The notes below the pieces were generated by a model. It was given only the letters and a program-made list of their open reading frames with translations, ran no database searches and was not told where the DNA came from. Shown piece after piece: positions 50,937-61,700 of a stretch of 64,000 bases of DNA. The position numbers were made by a program, and so were the translations under genes. Source of the stretch: Oxyruncus cristatus (Eukaryota > Chordata > Aves > Passeriformes > Cotingidae); assembly GCA_013399855.1 (NCBI GenBank), contig VXAY01006959.1, forward strand, positions 295,043-359,042, in the 5' to 3' direction. The stretch's first letter is position 1. The number at the start of each line of letters is the position of its first letter.

Positions 50937-51970
50937 CCGTTGGACAAAATGAGATCCCAGCACTGGGCCAGCAGCTTTGTTATTAAAACATCTGGGGGTG
51001 GCACATCTCACTTTCCGTGTGGTAATGCTGCAAAAACGGAGGTGCATACTGTGGAGGGAACAAGGTGGAGGCTCAACTGATGTTGTCCCTACCATGGCAC
51101 CTTCTGCAGGATTTGGGTGGGAAGGGCTGAGGGATGTGGGGCTGTCTGAGTGAGACAGCTTTGCTGCACAAAGTGTGTGTTCCCAAAGCTCTGAGCTGCC
51201 TTTGTCCGTGCCCAGTGATGACCTGCCATGTCTGTGATGTGTGTTTGCTCCTGTGTGAGGCACCGTGGCCCTCGGACAGCGCCACTGGGATCGGGATTGC
51301 TCAGTGCTTGTTCAGGAGGGCTGGGCACTGTTTCCATACAGCCCTGGTTGGAGGGGCTCTCTCAGGGCTCTGATCCAGGCTGTGCTTGGAGCAGGACTAT
51401 CCCATGGCCATGACCACCCCTGAGGCCCAGCCCCACCAGCCCTCAGTGCAGTCACCCAGCCCCTCTGTGCTCAGGGTGGGTCACAGCCCAAGGGTTTGGG
51501 GTCGGAACATCCCTCAGCCCTGGTGTGACGCAGCTCCAGCCGTCGCCCGCTCGGAAGCTCACCCTGCCCGACAACAGACCACTGAGCTTTCCCACCTGTG
51601 TTCTTGTCTTTGGAGATGGCTCCCAAGGGATCGAGACTGGCCAGCCAAGCGTTCTCCACCCATGGTGTGCAGCACTCTCTCCATGATGTGCTGGGCTGGG
51701 CATCTCCCTCCACACACTCCTCCAGCTGCAGGTTCTCTTTCCTCAACTCACGTCCCTTCCCCCATGAACCTCCTTAAGCTTCTTCTCATGCTGGATAGTC
51801 CATTCGGGATGTTCCACCCTCTCCTCATCGAGTTCATTCTGTCTCCCCACATCATCCATCCTCAGATGAGGAGAATCCAAAGTCTTGCCCAAGCCTCTGG
51901 CTGCCACCTCACTGCAAGCAGCAGAGAGTTATAAAAACAAAATTTAGTCATTATTTTGTCTGTTTAATTT

Positions 51971-52097
51971 CATAGGATCATTACAGAATCACAGACTAGT
52001 TTGGGTGGGAAGGGACTTTGTTCCACCCCCTGCCATGGGCAGGGACACCTTCCACTATCCCAGGTTTCTCCAAGCCCCTCCAACCTGGTCTTACAGT
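51971..52097 (-). repeat. CR1 fragment, antisense
   Basis: cataggatcattacagaatc, then tagtttgggtgggaagggac, ccatgggcagggacaccttc and aagcccctccaacctggtct, a reversed CR1 3' end. Confidence 0.85.
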
Positions 52098-52839
52098 TCC
52101 CACCCCTCCTTGTTCCGAACCCTTTTTGGGAAAGGTTTCAGTTTTAATAAAGAGTGATGAATTCTGCTTCTCACAATTGCCCTGTGAGAACTGTGCAGGG
52201 TTGGACACTGCAGTGAGCCCAGTGAGCCTCACACTCCTGCCCTGTGCCTGGGGACGGGCGCACGTCCCCCGGCCATGGCCATGGCTGTGCCAGGACAGCC
52301 TGACCCGGGCCAGCACTGGGCTGCTGGCACGGAGGAGAAATGGGCCCTGAAGGCTGGGTGCTGGCCACGGATGGATGGGAGAGGGACAGGGGGAGGAGGA
52401 GCTCAGGCTCCACCTTGCTGTCCCCTGCTGGTGCTACCAGACCTTTGCCTCCCCCTGCCCCACACAGGTGACACGTGCCCTACATGGGGACTGTCCCCGG
52501 CTGAGGTGCAGCTGCTGTTCCCCGGTGGAGGGGAGCGCACCCAGGTCCTGGGGGCAGCTGGGAGCAGGGGGGATCTGAGGGCTGCCGGAACACTGCGGGT
52601 GTTTGGGGGGGGCCTCTTTGTCTCATGCCCACCCTGCAGCTATTGTTCCTACAGCAGCAGAAACACTGTAAAATGTGAAAAAACCCCTCTAAACAAATTT
52701 CACAGCCTTGAAATGAGACGGCAGCCAGGTGCTGGCTACTGCCATGGGTGGTTTCCAGCAGCTTTCCTGCCAGCCCCTCTTTGCGGGCAGTTTTTGGGGG
52801 CAGCAGCGTTTCCTCCCCAGCAGCACACGAGGCGGAGGC

Positions 52840-53060
52840 AGCACAAGCGGGGCTGTCCCGGGAGCTGTGCCCGCCTGGCACCGGCGGCCGGGGGGACGCC
52901 CTGGGGACATCCAAAAACACTCTGCTGCCGGCGCGGCCAGGAGGTGATTAGAGGAGCTGTAACCCTGCCTTCCCTTCCAGCTCTGGCAACACAGGCGCCT
53001 CGCTCAGCGCCGCTCCCACCGCGGCTCCCGGGCTCCGCGGCAGCGGCACCGGCGGTAAAA
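52840..53060. promoter_or_regulatory. CpG-rich patch in intergenic spacer
   Basis: Dense CpG, for example gcaccggcggccggggggac and cgcggctcccgggctccgcg, about 1.9 kb after the SIL1 poly(A) signal. It could be the start of an unannotated or antisense transcript, or simply GC-rich sequence. Confidence 0.3.
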
Positions 53061-54032
53061 TGCGTGTGGAAAATAAATTAATAGAAGAGCCCGGCTGGTC
53101 CCTCTGTCCCCCAGCGCTGAGCCGGGGCTGGCACAGCCTTGCAGGGCTTTGCATTTGGTGCCCAAATGTCACCAGAGTCCCCACTGTGACCCCAGCCTGG
53201 CATCTCCTTGCAGCTGGTTCAGGGCCACCAGCCCTCCTTCATGCTGAAATATTCCTGGCTGCCGTGCACAGCGTGTCGCTTGTCACTGTTAAGTAGCAGG
53301 GCTAATTATAACTATTGATTTTTTTTGGTCCCTCTCTTCTTGGGTTTTGGTTCAGCCTGTTTTGCTGGCATTAAAAATGATTTTTCTTTTTTTCTTTTGT
53401 TTTTCTCTGAAATGCATTTCCCAGCCAGTGATGCCAGGGCTTCGCTTTGTAGGTTAAAAAAAAATACTTATATTGATGGTAACAGCCAGGACAAGCAGGG
53501 GAAGGGGCTTTTCTGCTGGAAACCTAAGCCCTTGGAGCGGTGCCAGGGGGAAGCAGGGCTCCAGCAGAGCTGGGGGATCAGCACAGGGATTTCTCTGGCC
53601 CTGCCTGGCCTTGTCGCTGTTTCAGCTGGATTTAACAAGGTGCGGATGGTCTAAAACCTGGTTAAGGGCTGAGCCAGGGAGAAAAACACCACCAGTGCCC
53701 TGGCTGGGCCAGCCCTCCCTGTCCAACCCCCACTCCCTATTCCTAAAGGCCTTTAAACTGCCTTGTTTTGGGGCAGGATCTCGTTGGTGTGGATGCTGTG
53801 ACACCTGTGCTGCCCAGGGTCTCTGGTGCCCTGGGGACGGGGTGAAGGGCTGGGAGTGACTGTGTCCCTCACTGAGGGGGGGTCTGGCAGTTTGGACAGC
53901 TCAGGGGGGAGCTCAGAGGGCCTCTGGGTGCTCTTGGTCTGTGCCTGGCACAGGGGTGGCAGCCGTGACCCTGGGGCTGAGGTGTTTTGGGAGCACCAGG
54001 AGACTTAAATCAAATGCAGAGCCAGGGCAGCC

Positions 54033-54235
54033 NNNNNNNNNNNNNNNNNNNNNNNNNNNNNNNNNNNNNNNNNNNNNNNNNNNNNNNNNNNNNNNNNNNN
54101 NNNNNNNNNNNNNNNNNNNNNNNNNNNNNNNNNNNNNNNNNNNNNNNNNNNNNNNNNNNNNNNNNNNNNNNNNNNNNNNNNNNNNNNNNNNNNNNNNNNN
54201 NNNNNNNNNNNNNNNNNNNNNNNNNNNNNNNNNNN
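54033..54235. other. Assembly gap (203 N)
   Basis: A run of N. Open frames that cross it are meaningless. The flanks are GC-rich, a common cause of dropout. Confidence 1.
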
Positions 54236-56121
54236 GGTGGGCACGACGCAGGCAGGACCAGCAGAGCTGGAGGTGATGGGCACTATGGGTGGCCCTGCTC
54301 CATGCAGGGGTGGCCATGAGGGACTCCTGGGCTGTAGCCCCCAAGTCTCCCCCCGTGCCACCGCTGGAGCTCCTGCAGGTCTCAGGGGCTTCCAAGCGGG
54401 AGCACTGGGAGTGCAGCCAGGGCAGTGCTGGGGGAGGCAGTGGCAGCCACAGAGTCCTAGAGGGCACCAAGAGCTGTGGCCTGGGCAGCGTGGCCAAGGT
54501 GCAGCCTGGAGCTGCAGCCCAAAAAGGGGGCAGCCTTCCCCAGTGTGCATGGCCGTGTGGCCCCAGGGGGCGATGGAGAAGCGCGGGCGAGCACGGGGCT
54601 GCTTTCCGTGCCCATAAATCCCAGCCCAGGCCGGTGTCCCCACTCATGACAGGTTTGCTCCCCAAATGGTGCTGCTGGTCCCAGCGTGGGGTAATGACAG
54701 GGCTGCTGTGGCTGCCCGCCCTCCCTCGGCGCTGTGGGCAGGACGGGACAGCGACCGTGCCGAGCTGTCCTGCCCCAGCTCCCGTGCGGAGCCAGCCCAG
54801 CCGTGCTGCCCCGGCACAGGGTGTCGCATCCCACTGACCCAAATCCCTGCAGCCTCTCCCAGGCACGGAGCAAGTCAGAGCTGGAGGGGTCCTGGGGCAA
54901 ATGGAGACCTTGGGTGGGGCTCACTGAACCCCCTCCCTGTGCAGGTCCAGGGGAGAGGAGGTGGCACTTGTTGATTTTGGAGCCAACAGTCACCCCCACC
55001 CGCCATCCCCAAGCAGGGAGTGAGGCATTAGGCAGCCTGTCAGGGCTGGAATCACACACGTGGCCGGGCCAGCAACAGCCAGTTCTTTCCCCTCACACCC
55101 ACAAGAGCATCAGGAGGGTTGCGCTGGTTCATCTGGAGCTCCCCAAACCCTGGCAGGGAGGAGGCTCAGAGCACAGCCCGGCGGTGCCTCCCCGGGATAC
55201 TCACCAGCCTCCAACACAGGAGCAAAGGATCTTCCTGAGCCTCCAGCTGGAACATCTGACGTGCTTTAACGGATTTCGCCTTTCCCCACCCTTTTGTTGG
55301 GGGTTTTGAACGCACCCAGCCCTCCTCGCCCCCTCTGCCCTCCCCTCTAATTGCACACTCGAGGTTTGGCTGCCTCGGCTTGCTCTGAACCCAGCACCAG
55401 TGTCAGCAAACACAGCTCAGGGTGCCCCGCTCCCCGCTCCGCACCCATCCCGTCCTGCCCCCGGGATCCCCCGGGCCTCCCCCAGCTCCCTGAGCCTTCT
55501 CAAAGCCGGTTGGGGCACAGGGAGAGCACGGAGTGGGAAAAGCATTTATTAACCACCATTAAACCACGGCGGGGAAACCTTCACACGCAATTAAAGCGGC
55601 ATAAATTCAGCGTGGCTTGATTCACCGCGGAATTGAATTAAGAGCACTTGAATTTTGGAGTAAGACTGTCTCCTGGGGATTTAATGTGGTTTCACTAATA
55701 CACTTCAGAAGATAATGTGGGTTCATCTTCCCGAGCATCCCTGCACAGCCAGGTCTGCTGGGCTCAGGCACGGCCTCACTGCAGAAAAAGCCCCAGATCC
55801 TTCCTCTTCAGGTACTTTGGGGTGTTCGAGGCGGTGCCCGGGGCACAGCCACGGGGAGCTGGTGGTCAGAGAGAGCCCACAGCCCTTCCCCCGCCAAAGC
55901 CACGTGGAGTCCCCCCCGTCCCCAGCCCCTGGAGCCCTGTGAGGGGCTGGGGAAGGGGAAAGGCGGGCTCAGCTCCTCGCACACTATCGGGGAAGGGGCT
56001 GAAGGACATTCCCACCTCGCGGCTTTTACCACCCACCACGGCTGCGTTCGCTCCCTCCTGGTAACGGAGTGTCCTCCCTCCAGCAGCCACAGCGAGACTG
56101 AGCAGCCCTTCCCCGGCGCTT

Positions 56122-56150
56122 AATTACAGCGAGCAGTAATTACTGTAATT
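56122..56150. repeat. Inverted repeat AATTACAG / CTGTAATT
   Basis: Two 8-base arms (56122-56129 and 56143-56150) flank a 13-base spacer that itself contains TAATTA, a core homeodomain-type word. Overlapping TAATTA words make it a candidate protein-binding site. Confidence 0.4.
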
Positions 56151-56778
56151 CTCTTCAATTGGCTCCCTAATAAAGTCACAGCTCCGCTGGCGGCCGGACC
56201 CTCGCGGTGCCGCCCGGTGCCGCTGCCGCTTCCACACGGGGTTCGTTTGGGCTGGAATTCCCTGGCACGGCGGGACTGGGGTATTTACGTGCGTTTTTGA
56301 GCTTGGGTTGGTGCTTAAGGAGCCGGAGGGCCCCGCTGCTGCTTTGGGCACCACGGGCAGGGCTCGGAGCTGGTGCTGCCAGAGGGCTCCAGGATAACCC
56401 ACCTGCCCTTCCCTGCCCTCTCCAAACCCAATTCCTAGAGGGGCAATTCTGGGATTCCCAGAGGAGCAATTCTTGGGTACAAGAGGTGTGTGTATGAGTC
56501 GGGGCTTTTGTCCTCCAGTCCCCGCCATGTCCCCTGGTCCTGCCCCTGCGGGTGTTCAAACCACTTCTCCCAAAGGGGGAACCATATTTCAACTTCTTGC
56601 CAACATGACGCTCAAAGTTTGAGGCATAAACTAAACTAACCTATTTAAAAGCTAAATACATGTAAATTTGTCTGTGCACCCTAATGTAAGGCTTGTTTTC
56701 TGAAGCTTATTAACAGATTGTATTTTGGAGGGGGAGGGGGGTACTGGATGTACTCCCTGAACAGCCTGGGGAACGTTC

Positions 56779-56884
56779 CCTTTAAGAAAACAATTAATAC
56801 CAGGAGAAAAAAAACCTATATTGTATAAAAGCAGTTAATCATTGCCTTTAAGACAGTTACATAAATACCAGGAGAAAAAAATTG
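56779..56884 (+). repeat. Imperfect direct duplication around AATACCAGGAGAAAAAAA
   Basis: ctttaaga followed by taataccaggagaaaaaaa at about 56779-56816 is repeated as ctttaagacagttacataaa and taccaggagaaaaaaa at about 56846-56884. The two copies are about 65 bases apart in an AT-rich block. Confidence 0.6.
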
Positions 56885-57584
56885 TGTGAAATCTGCTAGT
56901 AATTATCTATAAAACAAGACCTACAGCCTCTCTGTCATTCACCCCCAAATACAGAGCTCCCCCTCTGAGCCTGTTTAGCTGTTAAGGGTGTATGGAAACT
57001 AGTCTGTAATTCCACTGTTTGATATCTGTACTCAAGAGGCTAAAATGCTTGAAAACATAATAAATTTGGCAAAAATATCGCAAGAACTATTTAGCTTAAT
57101 TCTGATCCGCATTACAGTAACATGACAGCAATAACCTTGATATGGTAAATTATAAGCAGATCGAGATAAATAAAATTATAATGTATCAGTGCCAAGGCTC
57201 AGCTCTAAAATGTGGCTGCAGTTTAAACATGAACTAAAGCCCAGCCTGCTCCAGTTTGGTGGAGGCTTTACAGAAACAGCCACCACGGTGCTGACCCGAG
57301 CAGGCACCGCTTCTCCAGCACAGGACTCGACTGGGACGTGTGAAACACACTGAAATTCATAAAATTTAAATAAGACAGCGAAATTATACCTTGTAGCTAT
57401 AGTTATCGCAAATAATGTACAGTCTAAATTGCAGCCTGAGCAAACACGATTTCCTGGGTGCCTCTGGAAGCCCAAGGCGGGATGCAGAGCAATTACGAGG
57501 AATGAGCACAAAGCTGATTTGCATCTGAATGGCGAGGGGGGGCGAGGGGCGGGCTGGGCCCGCTCCATTCACTGCACCACAATA

Positions 57585-58433
57585 CACCAGCTGGGAAAAG
57601 CAACTTTATTAGTGTCCCGCAGCAAAATACATTAGTAATTTGTAACCAGGCATTCAGATTCCGTCCGGTGTCACACAGAAGGATCGATCGCCCACACGAC
57701 TGGATGTGTTTGTGTGGATTGGCTCCGGGATCTCGGGCAAAGCCGCTGCGCAGAAGTGACCCCCGTGCCGATGGGAACCACCCCTCAGGAAAAGGGCTCC
57801 AGGGCAGCCCAGGAAAAGCAGCATCACATCCCAAACACACCACCAAGCACATCTGCAAACATGGTCCCCAGCAAAGCCCAACCCAGGCACGAGTGTATGG
57901 TTTTTCCAGATGTTTTCCAGTTGTGGTCCCACAGCCAGTGCCTGCTGCACTTTCATACTCCTCTGAGCTTGTTCCCTCTCCACTCCAACCACAGGGATAC
58001 ACACTAACACATACAATACTTCCACTAATTATTTTTTTGAGTGAAAAGACTTGATTCCTCTCTTGATCACCATGATAAACTGAGTCTCTGAGTAGCAGGA
58101 TTCAATATTAGTGTTAACCGTTAGTGTTACTGTAAAATCCTCTTTGGTTATAGAATATTTCATTTAAAGCAAGATTATAAAAAACGATTTCCAGCTAGAA
58201 ATCCACCCCTGGAATCTAAAAGCCATCTAAATTAACACACTTCTGCAGGCTGAAGATATAGAAATTTGAGTATTTCCCCATGTAATCTAAACAAAGTTAT
58301 CAAAATTATATTAAGTAAATACATTTTGAGGAATAGTAAGTTTCTGAAAAGTTTCCTTAGGGTATTAAAAGCACAGTTCTGGAACTAGCAGTAGTGGGCT
58401 AGATAAAAAACACACCTGAGCCAGAGGCCTCCT
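57585..58433 (-). other. CTNNA1: CTNNA1 3' UTR
   Basis: It runs leftward from the CTNNA1 stop to the expected cleavage region just past the poly(A) signal at 57605-57610. About 840 bases, similar to what I recall for mammalian CTNNA1. The proximal half is AT-rich with T runs; the distal half is GC-richer. The cleavage point is estimated, not seen. Confidence 0.75.
57605..57610 (-). promoter_or_regulatory. CTNNA1: CTNNA1 poly(A) signal AATAAA
   Basis: TTTATT on the + strand reads AATAAA on the - strand, within actaataaagttgcttttcc. A GT-rich stretch (ggtgtattgtggtg) follows about 20 bases downstream on that strand, as expected for a real cleavage site. Confidence 0.8.
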
Positions 58434-58721
58434 CTAGATACTCTCCATGGCCTTGAACTCGCTGAGAGCCTGCACGGGGTTCACGTGCTTCTTCTGGGAC
58501 GCCCTCTTGATTTTAGTTTGGGTTTCGTCTTGTTTCTCCCTCTTGACCAGGGGCTTCTTCTCCGGAGCCTTCATCTTCCAGGAGACAGCGGGGAGGTTGA
58601 GGGAAGCCATGCCCTGGGACTTCTGGTACTTGGTGGAAGCCACGTAGGACGCCTTCACTGTCTGCACCACAGCGTTCATCAGGTTCTTGGCCGCCTGGAT
58701 CAGGGACATGGCACTGTCCAC
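58434..58721 (-). CDS. CTNNA1: CTNNA1 terminal coding exon
   Basis: On the - strand the acceptor tttggcag (58722-58729) precedes GTG GAC AGT GCC at 58721. There are 95 codons and then TAG at 58436-58434, phase 0. It encodes VDSAMSLIQ through AMESI, the end of the actin-binding bundle plus the Lys-rich C-terminal extension (KAPEKKPLVKREKQDETQTK). Confidence 0.97.
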   Translation of the reverse strand: MDSAMSLIQAAKNLMNAVVQTVKASYVASTKYQKSQGMASLNLPAVSWKMKAPEKKPLVKREKQDETQTKIKRASQKKHVNPVQALSEFKAMESI

Positions 58722-61700
58722 CTGCCAAACGGGAGCACACACGGGTCACCCACCATAACCCCCAAACACAGCGTTCCACTAAACATGGCACTCCTGGGGG
58801 GCAAAAGCACTCGAGAACTGATTTATCTGGGTTTTCCTCTGAAACCTGAGGGTCCCAGACTGAGGCAAGATTTTTCTTTGGACACCCAAGTGCGTACAAA
58901 CCTGACTAGTGGCACCAACGTGGAAACACAGTTTGCCCCATGTAGTGGTTTTGATTCTAGGCCTTCCTTGGTAACCAGGCTGTAACCAAGGAACCAAGGC
59001 CATGTTCCCAGTATTCCATACAATTTTTACGTAAGCAAGGGTATAAATAAGAAGGGAGAGGAGGCTCTCGGTCTCTTCTCTTCCAGTGGTCTGAACGCGC
59101 AGGTTCTCTGCTGTCGGTCCTACTCGTGTGGAGCAGTGAGGCCTAGTGAGGCCTTGTAGGCCTTGGGAGGCAGCGGGTGCCGGTGGTCATTCGGCGTGAT
59201 TCTGTTATCTCAAGGAAAGTAGTAAGCTCTTCTTTTGCTAGTTATTCATTGTTTGCTCCCGGGTTTTTGATTGTGCATATCTGTTTTCCCCTTTTCCCTT
59301 TTTCTCCTTTCCTTTTCCTTTTCCCTCCAGGGGAGGGGGGTGTGTTCGGGGTCCCTAATACTGTAGATGGTATTCTAGCTGTATATAACTGTAATATATG
59401 TAAAAATACATATATTTTTATATAATTTGGTTGATTTCGGGTTCTTCAGCTTCTATATAGTTTTTTTTCCTTGCCCTGGGGGAAGAAAGGAGAGGGAGGT
59501 TTTCCCTGTGGGTTCGGACAGTTGGCATGAAGCCAACACACCCCACTGTCTGCATTTTCCATATCAGCAGCAATGGGAACGATTTGTATTCTGCTGTTTG
59601 CTTTTGTGACTAAGCTTTAACAGTAGCTTATTCTCTAATGAAATTAATAAAGCTGTAGTAATATCTTAATCACTGATAATAAGTACTTAAATTGCCCTAG
59701 AATATTAAGTTGTATTGGGAAGGAAGGAACACAAGTGCATCATTAGCCAGGCCTGGAGCCCTTTCCCAGCTGGTTCCTGATTTACAAGATGACCAAAATT
59801 TGGAAAAAAATGCATTTGTTGAAGCTTCAGGGCACGGCAAGGCCCAAAAGCCAAACCCAGGGCCAGGTGAAAGAGAGAGGGGAGGAGCACTGAGGTTTTC
59901 TCAGGGTACTGGCACCTTCCTTCCCACCTGCTGTGCTCTGAGTGCCACAGCAGCAGGTCACGTCTGTGCCCTCCAGCAAACCCGTGTGCTCCTCTGTCCT
60001 CACCCCAGCCTGGAAACCATTCCACTGCACTCGACTGTTTCCATGAATCACCACAGCAGGAAGAATCACATGAAATGCAGTAAGAGCAGGGAGGTACTTT
60101 ACTAAATGAATTGTCAGAGTGCTCAGAGCTCGGCCTGCCTGGGCCATGGCTCTGCTCGCACAGCACTCTCTGCTCTATGGGCAGGGTGTTAACATCGAAC
60201 ACAATTTTACTCTTAGACAGGTGATGTCTCTGGACTGGTAGAGGTCTTCATCTGATTATCTGACAGAAGCTTAACATTCCTGCTGGCAACATCCAGCCCC
60301 AGTGGACAGACTGGAGGAGAAGGGATAAAACCAGGAGATCGGAATACAGATGCCAGGCTGTTCATATAACTAATTTATGGCAGAGGGGATGTAAATCCTG
60401 GAGACACTGAGTAACTGCAGTGAAACCCTGGAATACTTATTACTGCATAATGACACTTCTACTTCTTTGACAGCACGATGCCTTCAGCCTTCCAGCTCCC
60501 AGGACATCAGGCATGGAACAGCAGCCACAGGAGCATGCTCCATCACAGCTCCTGGATCCCACGGGCTGGGAACACGAGCAGGGGACTGGCACAGCAGGAG
60601 GGGCAGCACAGCCCATCATGCTCAGATGGGTTAAGCTTGTGCAAGGGTGTTCATCCCCACCTCAGCTCCCTCTGCTCTGGCAGCAGCTCCTGCTGACCTC
60701 CCCCAGCTGCTGCTGATCCAGAGCTCTTGTCCCACAGCTCTACCCGCTTTGGGGGGGAAACCTGTGGTGGTAAGTTTAACCATCTGAAATATGAAACAGG
60801 GTATCACTGGAAAATACCACTGGAAAATACCACTGGCACAGGGTGCCCAGAGAAGCTGTGGCTGCCCCTGGATCCCTGGCAGTGTCCAAGGCCAGGCTGG
60901 ACGGGGCTTGGAGCAACCTGGGCTAGTGGAAGGTGTCCCTGCCCATGGTGGGGGGACGAGATGGACTTAAGGTCCCTTCCAACCCAAACCATTCCATGAT
61001 TTGGTGATATCAAAATGCCAGAAGGTGGTAAAAGTTTTCTTCCATTTGCTGTTCAGGATTCAGGGAGCAATACTGGACTGTCAGCCACTTCTGCCCCTCC
61101 TCCAAACCTCCTACTTCAGTCCTGACATATCTGGGCAAAAGCCCTAGTGGCCAAACATGCCTGTCCTGGGGAAGGAAGAGGATGCCAGGAGAAATTAGGA
61201 ATTTAGCTCCACTTCCCCCCTCCCGATATCTGTCATACAGATTCCTCTTAGGAGGAAGCATTTCATGAACTACAGTGAAAAAATTATTTGCAAAGTAATG
61301 GCTGGAATAAGGAAGCAGGCTGGCCTGGGGCAGCTTCCAGCTGTCAGAAACCAGAGCAGCCACTAAAAATCCCTGCACTCTTCAGGGCACAGCTATCCTG
61401 AAATATTAACATCTCTGGAGCATTGCAGGACCCCAGAGTGTTGCAAGGCTGTGCAGAGACGTGGGGTCGGTTTAGCTGTGCTGATTAAAGTGATTTAACC
61501 TCACTAAGAGTGAAAAGTAGCCTGGAAAAACAGTAGATTGCACAGAGGTGAAGTGAATCTGTCTACAAACACTGGAGAGTAAGGAAATGTGAAGTCTGTA
61601 TTTTCACAGCAAGCGTTTCTTCCCAGAACAAGGCAGCAACATAAACTCTGCATACATTAAAACTCCGAATGCTGCAAAATCTCTTGTCTATATTCTACAG

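Larger units (their letters stand above)
50967..57584. other. Intergenic spacer between convergent SIL1 and CTNNA1
   Basis: About 6.6 kb. It contains a CR1 fragment (51971-52097), a CpG-rich patch (about 52840-53060), an assembly gap (54033-54235), a repeat-free segment at 55550-56170 with a short inverted repeat, and an AT-rich block at 56580-57440. Open frames here, some over 190 codons, are in very GC-rich sequence or run through the N gap. None has a domain that I recognise. Confidence 0.75.

Noticed and set aside
53913..54866. 317-codon - frame in the spacer
   Set aside because: It passes through the N gap, so its length is an artefact. No recognisable product.
58941..59540. Full-length endogenous retrovirus
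   Set aside because: Only a single LTR is present with flanking duplications. There is no second LTR and no internal gene.
59646..59652. AATAAA on the + strand shortly after the LTR as its poly(A) signal
   Set aside because: It lies outside the LTR ends defined by the CCCCA duplication, so it is not part of the element.
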